The position numbers and the translations under genes were made by a program. The notes under the pieces are model-generated. The model was not told where the DNA came from. It saw only the letters and a program-made list of their open reading frames with translations, and made no database searches. Positions 1-5,454 of a stretch of DNA of 7,490 bases are shown here, piece after piece. Source of the stretch: Campylobacteraceae bacterium (GTDB lineage: Bacteria > Campylobacterota > Campylobacteria > Campylobacterales > Campylobacteraceae); contig JAIRQK010000077.1 in NCBI GenBank assembly GCA_031256525.1, forward strand, positions 1 through 7,490. Direction: 5' to 3'. Every line of letters starts with the position of its first letter. The stretch's first letter is position 1.

Positions 1-627
1 TGGGGAATTTTCAATTTTTGAAATTGCTTTTTGTGAAAGTCCTATCATAGCAAGTCCGGGAGGAAGCATAAATGCTTTTTGACTTCCTGTGATTAAAGCA
101 TCTATATTTGTTGTATCAATCTCTTCAACTCCAACAGCAGTTATGCCATCTGCTACAACCATAATATCAGGATTTATCTCTTTTATAGCTTTTGAAATTT
201 CCTCTACTGGGTGGCGAAGTCCACCAGCACTTTCGCAAACTTGTATAAAAAAAGCGTCAATTTTTGGGTTAGCTTTTATAGCATTTATCACATCATTTTT
301 TGTAGTTGGAGTATCCCACGAGTATTTGAGTTCTGTATATGGAATTTCAAATGATTTTGCAATTTTTCCAAATCTCTCACCAAATTTACCTGCATTAATC
401 GTTAAAGCGTGAGACTTGCAAAGATTTAAAACGCAAGCCTCCATAGCACCAGTACCGCTTGATGCCAACATTAAAACCTCTTGCATACGCATAAGTTTTT
501 GCAGTTTTTCTCTTGTTTGTTTAAAAATATCCTCAAACTCTGGAGTTCTATGATGTATAGTCGGAGTGCTCATAGCGACTCTGATTTTTTCTAAAACTGG
601 AGTTGGTCCGGGAGTAAATAACAACAT
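1..627 (-). CDS. Class V PLP-dependent aminotransferase (alanine/serine-glyoxylate type), N-terminal 209 residues, runs off window
   Basis: The translation is a fold-type I, class V aminotransferase of the alanine-glyoxylate/serine-pyruvate group, a cytoplasmic PLP enzyme that moves an amino group between a small amino acid and a 2-oxo acid. The N-terminus has the family's TPGPTPV motif (residues 5-11) followed by HHRTPEF (25-31). SSGTGAMEA (56-64) is the phosphate-binding glycine-rich loop. CESAGG (131-136) sits where relatives have a (H/N)ETSTG motif. D160 in VVADGITAVG should pair with the pyridine nitrogen, and GSQKAFMLPPGL (181-192) carries the probable Schiff-base lysine, K184. The ATG at 627 is preceded by TAAGGT at a 6-nt spacing and places the TPGP motif at the usual distance. 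The remaining C-terminal part, probably 150-180 residues, lies outside the window. Annotated relatives are called serine-pyruvate, alanine-glyoxylate or ureidoglycine-glyoxylate aminotransferase; the substrate cannot be decided here. Confidence 0.93.
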   Translation of the reverse strand, partial: MLLFTPGPTPVLEKIRVAMSTPTIHHRTPEFEDIFKQTREKLQKLMRMQEVLMLASSGTGAMEACVLNLCKSHALTINAGKFGERFGKIAKSFEIPYTELKYSWDTPTTKNDVINAIKANPKIDAFFIQVCESAGGLRHPVEEISKAIKEINPDIMVVADGITAVGVEEIDTTNIDALITGSQKAFMLPPGLAMIGLSQKAISKIENSP

Positions 628-689
628 TTTTTACCTTAAAAAAATAATTTTTATTCTATCTTAAATGAGCTTTACGATATATAAGAATT

Positions 690-1484
690 TTACCAAAAAA
701 ACCAAAGCAATAAAATTCCTAAAAGAACTCTATAGACAACAAAAGGGGTTAAAGACCATTTGGAAACTAATTTTAAAAAAAAGTGAATACACAAATATCC
801 AAAGATAAATGATAAAAATGTTGCACCTATAATTTTATCCCATTCGACAAAATCATCACTTTTTATCAATTTACTTGCCTCATAAACTCCAGCCAAAAAT
901 ATAACCGGGATAGATAGTAAAAAAGAGAATCTCGTAGCACTAACACGACTAAAACCTAAAAATAACCCAGCAGTCAAAGTTATGCCTGACCTTGAAACTC
1001 CAGGCATTAAGGCTAATGCTTGAGCAAATCCGATAATTAAAGCTAAATATAGAGTCATATTTTTCTCAGTTTTTATACCAACTTTTCTATCTGCAATATA
1101 CAAAACTATACCAAAAACAATACTTCCAATAGCTATAGTAAAAGCAGAACGAGCATATTGTTCTATACAGTCGTGAAGAAGAAGTCCCACAACACAAACA
1201 GGTATTGTAGCTATTATCAAACCCCATGCAAGGTCGCTTTCTCCAACTTTTTTTTGATATCTTAATGAACCAATCCAATCTTTTAGAAGCGTAAACACCT
1301 CTTTTCTAAAATAAATTACCACCGCAAAAAGCGTTCCAACATGTGTAGCTGTATCAAATGCCAAACCTTGATCATTCCAACCAAAAATTTTTGGTACAAA
1401 AACAAGATGAGCCGAACTTGAAACTGGCAAAAACTCCGTTAGCCCCTGAACAACTGATAAAACTAAAACTTCAAACCAACTCAA
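690..1484 (-). CDS. uppP: Undecaprenyl-diphosphatase (UppP/BacA)
   Basis: This is an integral inner-membrane phosphatase that converts undecaprenyl diphosphate to undecaprenyl phosphate, recycling the lipid carrier for peptidoglycan and other surface glycans. Its loss or excess is known to alter bacitracin sensitivity. At 264 residues it has normal family length. Both signature regions are intact. QGLTEFLPVSSSAH (13-26) contains the (E/Q)xxxE pair Q13/E17, the serines and H26. PGVSRSG (161-167) contains the essential arginine, R165. Hydrophobic segments recur throughout, ending in LLGILLLWFFW. The start is TTG at 1484: GAGGA lies 7 nt upstream, an in-frame TAA occurs at 1503-1505, and this start gives the canonical short N-terminus. 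It follows SLR gene D by 62 nt on the same strand with no clear terminator between, so co-transcription is possible. Confidence 0.97.
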   Translation of the reverse strand: MSWFEVLVLSVVQGLTEFLPVSSSAHLVFVPKIFGWNDQGLAFDTATHVGTLFAVVIYFRKEVFTLLKDWIGSLRYQKKVGESDLAWGLIIATIPVCVVGLLLHDCIEQYARSAFTIAIGSIVFGIVLYIADRKVGIKTEKNMTLYLALIIGFAQALALMPGVSRSGITLTAGLFLGFSRVSATRFSFLLSIPVIFLAGVYEASKLIKSDDFVEWDKIIGATFLSFIFGYLCIHFFLKLVSKWSLTPFVVYRVLLGILLLWFFW

Positions 1485-1491
1485 ACCAATA

Positions 1492-1496
1492 TCCTC
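1492..1496 (-). promoter_or_regulatory. Ribosome binding site supporting the TTG start of uppP
   Basis: GAGGA on the minus strand, 7 nt before TTG 1482-1484. No ATG in this frame lies between the upstream stop and the conserved QGLTEFLP motif, so this site decides the start. Confidence 0.7.
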
Positions 1497-1546
1497 AATA
1501 TATTAATAAATATTTTCTCACTACAAACAACAATAAGAGAGTTTTT

Positions 1547-2599
1547 CTAATTATTGTCTATTTTTGATTTTTCATAATCCGTACAACTACTTTTATGACC
1601 TAAACTACAAGCCTTATTATAATACTCTTTTGCTTGTGATATATCTTGTTTAACTCCCAATCCTTTATCGTATATAAAGGCAAGACCATGACATTTCATA
1701 GGATTTTCTTCATCGCAACCTTTTTTGGAAAGTTCAAATGCTTTTTTTTTTTTTTTTTTTGCTTCTTCAAAGTCTTGCTTGTCTCTATATCTATTAAGAT
1801 AAAAAAGGGCAAGTTTATAGCAAGTTATATAATCTTCACCATCACAACCTTTGTTTAAATATTCAAATACTTTTTTAAAGTCCCGCTCAACTCCATATTT
1901 ATTGTTGCTGTATAAATTAGCAACCACTCCGCAACTTTTATAATTGTTATCATTGCACTCTTGCTCTAATTGCTCAATGTCTTGTCCAGCATTTTGCCCG
2001 AATTTGCTTTTTAATTTATTATATTCATCGCAACCTTTTTTATATCCTAAATCACAAGCCTTACTATAATACTCTTTTGCTTGTGATATGTCTTTTGCAA
2101 CTCCAAATCCACTACTATATGCAAAGGCGAGGCTGCTACAATCTATAGCATTTTTACTATCGCAACCTTTTTTAGAAATTTCAGTTCCTTTTTTGAAAAA
2201 TTTAACTCCTTTTTTGTAATCTCCATTAACTCCAACTCCTGTTGTATAAAAAACGCCAAGGTAAAGACAGGCTGCAGAACCTCCATTATCACAACCTTTT
2301 TTAGAAATTTCAGCCGCTTTTCTAAAATCTATCTTAACTCCATGTCCATTCAGATATAAAGGGATGAGATTGGAACAAGCTTCAGCATGATTACTATTGC
2401 AGGCTTTTTCGTAGTATTTAGCTGCTTTTTCGTAGTCTTGCTTAACTTCCTGTCCATTTTCATACAAAGCACCAACAGCGTTACAACTTTCATAATTGTT
2501 ATCATTACACGCTTGTTCTAATTGTCCAATGTCTTGTCCAGCATTTTGTCCAAAACAGAACATAACCATAAAAGCCAACACAACCAATACTTTTTTCAT
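1547..2599 (-). CDS. SLR protein D: fused, secreted Hcp-like Sel1-repeat protein with an A19 tract
   Basis: This is a 350-residue Sel1-like repeat protein of the Helicobacter cysteine-rich (Hcp) type. Residues 1-17 (MKKVLVVLAFMVMFCFG) form a Sec signal peptide with likely cleavage before Q18, so the product should be periplasmic or secreted. Nine Cys pairs follow, at 31/39, 67/75, 103/111, 146/154, 182/190, 215/223, 252/260, 295/303 and 331/339, all C-x7-C. In Hcp structures such cysteines staple the two helices of a repeat. The protein is a fusion: residues 64-199 match the last 136 residues of gene B without gaps (about 97 identities by hand count), and F200 begins a second mature N-terminus (FGQNAGQDIEQLEQEC) with no signal peptide. 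Residues 281-286 are six AAA codons in a 19-A run. Codons 1-35 are identical to those of gene C. The ATG at 2599 has AGGA 6 nt upstream. The biochemical function is not known. Confidence 0.92.
   Translation of the reverse strand: MKKVLVVLAFMVMFCFGQNAGQDIGQLEQACNDNNYESCNAVGALYENGQEVKQDYEKAAKYYEKACNSNHAEACSNLIPLYLNGHGVKIDFRKAAEISKKGCDNGGSAACLYLGVFYTTGVGVNGDYKKGVKFFKKGTEISKKGCDSKNAIDCSSLAFAYSSGFGVAKDISQAKEYYSKACDLGYKKGCDEYNKLKSKFGQNAGQDIEQLEQECNDNNYKSCGVVANLYSNNKYGVERDFKKVFEYLNKGCDGEDYITCYKLALFYLNRYRDKQDFEEAKKKKKKAFELSKKGCDEENPMKCHGLAFIYDKGLGVKQDISQAKEYYNKACSLGHKSSCTDYEKSKIDNN
1742..1760 (-). repeat. Homopolymer tract of 19 A (coding strand) inside SLR gene D
   Basis: The plus strand reads 19 consecutive T between C1741 and G1761. 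On the coding strand this is GC-A19-GC, giving Ala280, Lys281-286 and Ala287. The frame is open on both sides at this length. By direct translation, one A fewer gives a stop (TGA at 1696-1698) after 300 residues. One A more gives Ser-Ile-stop (TGA at 1734-1736) after 288 residues. Both lose the last two Cys-paired modules. No other homopolymer in the window comes close to this length. Confidence 0.95.
2003..2410 (-). repeat. Paralogous block in gene D, collinear with the 3' end of gene B (copy 1)
   Basis: It encodes D residues 64-199. It aligns without gaps to B residues 347-482 (3335-3742), from EKACN(S/G)NHAEACSNL through CDSKNAI to the final KLK(S/N)K. I counted about 97 of 136 residues identical. 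In B the block ends at the stop codon; in D it reads on into a second N-terminal module. Confidence 0.85.
2495..2599 (-). repeat. Perfect 105-bp direct repeat, copy in gene D
   Basis: These 105 bases, from the A of the ATG through codon 35 (Asn), are identical to 3186-3290 in gene C. Identity stops at the start codon on one side: the leaders differ (TAGGAAAAACA here, GGAGGATAAG in C). It also stops directly after codon 35 on the other side. Confidence 0.95.
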
Positions 2600-2612
2600 T
2601 GTTTTTCCTAAG

Positions 2613-3290
2613 TTATTTTTTATTATTCAATGAATTGTACATAGTATAATACGTGTTACATGAGCTTTCACTTCCCAAATCACAAGCTTTTTCAAAATAT
2701 TCGACTGCTTTTCTAAAGTTTATCATAACTCCATCTCCAGCTAAATATGAAGAGGCTAAACCAGAACAAGCATAGACAAAGCCACCATTACAGCTTTTTT
2801 CGTAATACCAAACCACTTTTTTACTATTTTTCTTAACCCCATGCCCATATTGATAAAAAATAGCAAGTCTATAACAAGCATTAATATGGTCGCCATCACA
2901 AGCTTTTTCGTAATATTCAGCTGCTTTTTTAATATCCTTATTGACTTCTAATCCAACATGATATAAACGAGCAAGACCAAAACAAATTTCATAGCTTCTA
3001 TCACTGCACTCTATTTCAAATTGTTCAATATCTTGTTGACTGCATTGGTCAGAACAGATACTACAATACTCATCATATCCTAAATCACAAGCCTTTTTGT
3101 AATGTCCTCTTGCTTGTGATGTATCTTGTTTAACTGTTTTTCCATAATGATACAATCTACCAAGGCTATAACAGGCTCTGGCGTCATTGTTATCATTACA
3201 CGCTTGTTCTAATTGTCCAATGTCTTGTCCAGCATTTTGTCCAAAACAGAACATAACCATAAAAGCCAACACAACCAATACTTTTTTCAT
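2613..3290 (-). CDS. SLR protein C: secreted Hcp-like Sel1-repeat protein with an extra cysteine pair
   Basis: This is a 225-residue secreted SLR protein with the same signal peptide as D (residues 1-17, likely cleavage before Q18). Cys pairs lie at 31/40 (C-x8-C), 68/76, 95/103, 131/139, 167/175 and 203/211. C79 and C83 are two further cysteines in a CSICSDQC segment that the paralogues lack. The order of modules is unusual. Residues 56-76 (DTSQARGHYKKACDLGYDEYC) look like the terminal cap found at the very end of A, B and D (DISQAK...YYxKAC). They are followed by QQDIEQFEIEC (85-95), which looks like a mature N-terminus. I therefore infer a fusion or insertion, as in D. The start is ATG 3290 with GGAGG 5 nt upstream; an in-frame TTG at 3302 overlaps that binding site and is not used here. 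The stop is 13 nt before gene D. No specific function can be assigned. Confidence 0.9.
   Translation of the reverse strand: MKKVLVVLAFMVMFCFGQNAGQDIGQLEQACNDNNDARACYSLGRLYHYGKTVKQDTSQARGHYKKACDLGYDEYCSICSDQCSQQDIEQFEIECSDRSYEICFGLARLYHVGLEVNKDIKKAAEYYEKACDGDHINACYRLAIFYQYGHGVKKNSKKVVWYYEKSCNGGFVYACSGLASSYLAGDGVMINFRKAVEYFEKACDLGSESSCNTYYTMYNSLNNKK
3186..3290 (-). repeat. Perfect 105-bp direct repeat, copy in gene C
   Basis: Identical over all 105 bases to 2495-2599. It encodes the signal peptide and the start of the first module, codons 1-35 of gene C. Confidence 0.95.
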
Positions 3291-3295
3291 CTTAT

Positions 3296-3300
3296 CCTCC
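3296..3300 (-). promoter_or_regulatory. Ribosome binding site fixing the start of SLR gene C
   Basis: GGAGG on the minus strand, 5 nt before ATG 3288-3290. It overlaps the in-frame upstream TTG (3300-3302), which argues for the ATG and for the MKKVL N-terminus shared with the paralogues. Confidence 0.75.
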
Positions 3301-3312
3301 AAATAATTACAA
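3297..3312 (-). repeat. Conserved 16-bp leader, copy before gene C
   Basis: TTGTAATTATTTGGAG on the minus strand, identical to 4787-4802 before gene B. It includes the ribosome binding site. Similarity fades upstream. Genes A and D have a different leader (TAGGAAAAA). Confidence 0.7.
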
Positions 3313-3331
3313 ATTTAAATCAAACTTATTG

Positions 3332-4780
3332 TTATTTATTTTTTAATTTACCATATTCGTCACAACCTCTTTTATACCCTAAATCACAGGCCTTCTTGTA
3401 ATACTCTTTTGCTTGAGATATGTCTTTTGTAACTCCCAATCCTTTATCATATACAAAGGCAAGATTGCTACAAGCTATAGCATTTTTACTATCACAGCCT
3501 TTTTTAGAAAATTCAAATGCTTTTTCGTAAAATTCAGCTGATTTTTTATAGTCTCGCTTAACTCCATGTCCTTTCTCATAAAAAATGCCAATAGCAAGAC
3601 AAGCTGTAGAATCTCCGTTATCACAAGCTTTTTTGGAAAGTTCAGCCGATTTTTTATAATCTATCTTAACTCCACGTCCATTCTGATATAAAGAAGCAAG
3701 GTTAGAGCAAGCTTCAGCATGATTGCCATTGCAAGCTTTTTCGTAAAGTTCAGCTGCTTTTTTTCTATCTGTTTTAACTCCCCATCCTTTATCATACAAA
3801 ACGGCAAGGGCAAAACAAGCTTTAATGTCCTCACTATCACACTCTTTTTGAAGAAGCGATCTATCTTGTTTGAGTCTTTGTCTATTGGAGTGTGCTTCTT
3901 CAAGGGTACGGCAACCGCTTTTGTCACTATTGCAAAATTTTTCATAATATTTAGCAGCTTCTTTAATGTCCTGCTCTACACCAACTCCATTGAGGTGAAA
4001 AAGGGCGATGTTGTAGCAAGATACAAAATCTTCACCATCACAACCTTTTTTTAAATATTCAAATGCTTTCTTAAAATCCTGCTCAGTTCCGCGTTTATCG
4101 TAGTATAAAATGCCAACCGCTCCGCAACTTTTATAATTTTTATCATTGCACTCTTGCTCCAATTGTTTAATTTTCCGCTCTTCATATTGTCTTAATTGTT
4201 GTTCATTCGAACGCAATGCATTAAGATAACGACAAGTCTCAGTATAGCTTTCATCATTACAAGCTTTTTCTAAATATTTCATTGCCTTTCCGCTATCTCG
4301 AATATGTCCAGAAGAGTATATAGTAGCAAGTGCTGCACAACTTTTATAATTGTTATCATCACACTCTTGTTCTAATTGTTTAACACTCGGCTCTTCTTGT
4401 GTTTTATCTTTTTTAAACTTTTGTCCTTGCATATATATGCCATCAAGACGATGGCAAGTTTCAGCATTTTTTTCATCATCGCAAACTTTATCGTAATATT
4501 CATACGCTTTTTTAAGGTCTTGCTCAACTCCACCAAGTCCATTGCGATATAAAAGGGCAAGATTGTAGCAATCAATGAAGTTTTCACCATCGCAAGCTTT
4601 TTTTGTATATTCAACTCCTTTTTTACTATTTTGCTCAACTCCACGTCCAGTCGAGTATAAAGCACCAAGTGCCCCACAACTTTTATAATTGTTATCATTG
4701 CACTCTTGTTCTAATTGTTGAACGCTTTGTCCAAAACAGAACATAGCTGTAAAAGCTAATAATATTAATATCTTTTTCAT
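3332..4780 (-). CDS. SLR protein B: long secreted Hcp-like Sel1-repeat protein, 13 Cys pairs
   Basis: At 482 residues this is the longest of the four paralogues. Residues 1-17 (MKKILILLAFTAMFCFG) are a Sec signal peptide, and the mature part is predicted periplasmic or secreted. Thirteen Cys pairs lie at 27/35, 63/71, 100/109, 140/148, 174/183, 211/219, 247/255, 283/290, 314/322, 350/358, 386/394, 429/437 and 465/473. Most are C-x7-C, with two C-x8-C and one C-x6-C. The N-terminal motif QLEQEC recurs at 22-27, 135-140 and 206-211, with a weaker LLQKEC at 309-314. Linkers before these lack a clean SLR (119-134, 190-205 and 295-308). This suggests several fused short ancestors. The terminal cap DISQAKEYYKKACDLGY (453-469) matches A and D. 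The start is ATG 4780 with GGAG 6 nt upstream; the in-frame TTG at 4792 overlaps the binding site. The ligand is unknown. Confidence 0.91.
   Translation of the reverse strand: MKKILILLAFTAMFCFGQSVQQLEQECNDNNYKSCGALGALYSTGRGVEQNSKKGVEYTKKACDGENFIDCYNLALLYRNGLGGVEQDLKKAYEYYDKVCDDEKNAETCHRLDGIYMQGQKFKKDKTQEEPSVKQLEQECDDNNYKSCAALATIYSSGHIRDSGKAMKYLEKACNDESYTETCRYLNALRSNEQQLRQYEERKIKQLEQECNDKNYKSCGAVGILYYDKRGTEQDFKKAFEYLKKGCDGEDFVSCYNIALFHLNGVGVEQDIKEAAKYYEKFCNSDKSGCRTLEEAHSNRQRLKQDRSLLQKECDSEDIKACFALAVLYDKGWGVKTDRKKAAELYEKACNGNHAEACSNLASLYQNGRGVKIDYKKSAELSKKACDNGDSTACLAIGIFYEKGHGVKRDYKKSAEFYEKAFEFSKKGCDSKNAIACSNLAFVYDKGLGVTKDISQAKEYYKKACDLGYKRGCDEYGKLKNK
3335..3742 (-). repeat. Paralogous block at the 3' end of gene B (copy 2)
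   Basis: It encodes B residues 347-482, up to the last sense codon, and aligns without gaps to D residues 64-199 (2003-2410). This copy is the likely model for the unfused state because it ends at a stop codon. Confidence 0.85.
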
Positions 4781-4786
4781 TCTATT

Positions 4787-4790
4787 CTCC
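4787..4790 (-). promoter_or_regulatory. Ribosome binding site fixing the start of SLR gene B
   Basis: GGAG on the minus strand, 6 nt before ATG 4778-4780. The in-frame TTG 4790-4792 overlaps this site, so the protein should begin MKKILILL like its paralogues rather than four codons earlier. Confidence 0.75.
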
Positions 4791-4802
4791 AAATAATTAC
4801 AA
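4787..4802 (-). repeat. Conserved 16-bp leader, copy before gene B
   Basis: TTGTAATTATTTGGAG on the minus strand, identical to 3297-3312 before gene C. It includes the ribosome binding site and lies in the 46-nt gap between genes A and B. Confidence 0.7.
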
Positions 4803-4826
4803 TTTTACATTAATAAAAGAAATTCT

Positions 4827-5444
4827 TCAATTATTTAATTTTTCATATATACTACAACTAGCTTGGTCTCCTAAATTACAAGCTTTGTTATAATACTTTT
4901 TTGCTTGGGATATATCTTGTTCGACTTCTTGCCCTTTACGATACAAAAAAGCAAGGGCGTAGCAATTTTTAGCATTTCCACTGTCACAAGCTTTTTTATG
5001 ATATTCAAGTCCTTTTTCATAATATTCAACTGCTTTTTTGCTATCCTGCTTAACTCCTATTCCATAATTATATAAATTACTAAGATAAATACAAGAATTA
5101 GCATATTTGCCATCACAAGCTTTTTTTAAAAGTTCAGCTGATTTTTTATAGTCTTTCTTAACTCCATACCCGCTATAATATAAAATACTAAGATGGTCAC
5201 AAGACTGAGCACTTCCACTGTCACAAGCTTTTTTAGAAATTTCAGCTGATTTTTCATAATATTTTACTGCTTTTTTGCTATCCTGTTCTACTTCCATCCC
5301 ATCACGATAGATAATGCCAAGACTAAAACAGCTCTCATAATTTTTATTATCACACTCTTGTTCTAACTGCCAAATGTCTTGTCCAGCATTTTGCCCAAAA
5401 CAAAGCATCGCTGCAAAAGTTAATAGCATTAATATTTTTTTCAA
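4827..5444 (-). CDS. SLR protein A: short secreted Hcp-like Sel1-repeat protein
   Basis: This 205-residue protein is the simplest member of the array and the best guide to the ancestral layout. Residues 1-17 (MKKILMLLTFAAMLCFG) form a Sec signal peptide. Then come an N-terminal module (QDIWQLEQEC), middle repeats, and a terminal cap (DISQAKKYYNKAC). Five C-x7-C pairs lie at 31/39, 74/82, 110/118, 153/161 and 189/197. Distances between successive pairs alternate 43, 36, 43, 36, because two repeats carry a seven-residue extension (YYEKSAE and YYEKGLE). The start is TTG 5444, aligned with the ATG of the paralogues. AGGA lies 6 nt upstream and overlaps the tkt stop codon. With a gap of only 8 nt it is very likely co-transcribed with tkt and translationally coupled to it. 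SLR repeats are protein-protein interaction scaffolds, and some Helicobacter Hcp proteins bind or slowly hydrolyse beta-lactams; no such activity can be claimed here. Confidence 0.91.
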   Translation of the reverse strand: MKKILMLLTFAAMLCFGQNAGQDIWQLEQECDNKNYESCFSLGIIYRDGMEVEQDSKKAVKYYEKSAEISKKACDSGSAQSCDHLSILYYSGYGVKKDYKKSAELLKKACDGKYANSCIYLSNLYNYGIGVKQDSKKAVEYYEKGLEYHKKACDSGNAKNCYALAFLYRKGQEVEQDISQAKKYYNKACNLGDQASCSIYEKLNN

Positions 5445-5450
5445 TATTTT

Positions 5451-5454
5451 TCCT
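5451..5454 (-). promoter_or_regulatory. Ribosome binding site of SLR gene A, overlapping the tkt stop codon
   Basis: The minus strand reads TAGGA, with the TAG of tkt at 5453-5455 and AGGA at 5451-5454, 6 nt before TTG 5442-5444. The overlap points to translational coupling and supports the non-ATG start. Confidence 0.65.

Noticed and set aside
89..412. Open frame on the plus strand
   Set aside because: It lies wholly antisense to the aminotransferase, which has clear family motifs. The same holds for other plus-strand open frames under uppP, the SLR genes and tkt, and for the minus-strand frames inside gene B (3661-3945 and 4372-4698). All are shadows of AT-rich, lysine-rich coding sequence.
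653..658. TAGAAT as a -10 box for the aminotransferase gene
   Set aside because: Such hexamers are common by chance at this base composition and there is no clear extended -10 or upstream element.
657..679. Hairpin (TATC/GATA and TAAA/TTTA) between uppP and the aminotransferase as a terminator
   Set aside because: The stem is short, AT-only apart from two pairs, has an internal mismatch, and the T run on the minus strand is about 12 nt away. It is too weak to call an intrinsic terminator.
1248..1255. A8 tract in uppP as a phase-variable site
   Set aside because: Runs of eight A are ordinary in AT-rich lysine codons, and uppP is a core gene, so no switching role is supported.
2555..2599. Lipoprotein signal (lipobox) ending at C15 of the SLR proteins
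   Set aside because: The residue before the cysteine is Phe or Leu, not Gly, Ala or Ser, so a lipobox is not supported. Signal peptidase I cleavage after CFG is more likely.
4781..4792. Upstream TTG start adding four residues to SLR protein B (and the like at 3291-3302 for C)
   Set aside because: In both cases the TTG overlaps the best ribosome binding site for the following ATG, and the ATG gives the MKK N-terminus shared by all four paralogues.
4802..4807. TAAAAT as a -10 box upstream of SLR gene B
   Set aside because: It is one mismatch from consensus with some T-rich sequence upstream, but the corresponding position before gene C does not keep it, and chance matches are expected in AT-rich gaps.
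1547..5444. Regularly spaced repeats as a CRISPR array or satellite DNA
   Set aside because: The periodicity of about 108 bp is the 36-codon SLR unit. The copies are degenerate and in frame, without constant repeats and spacers.
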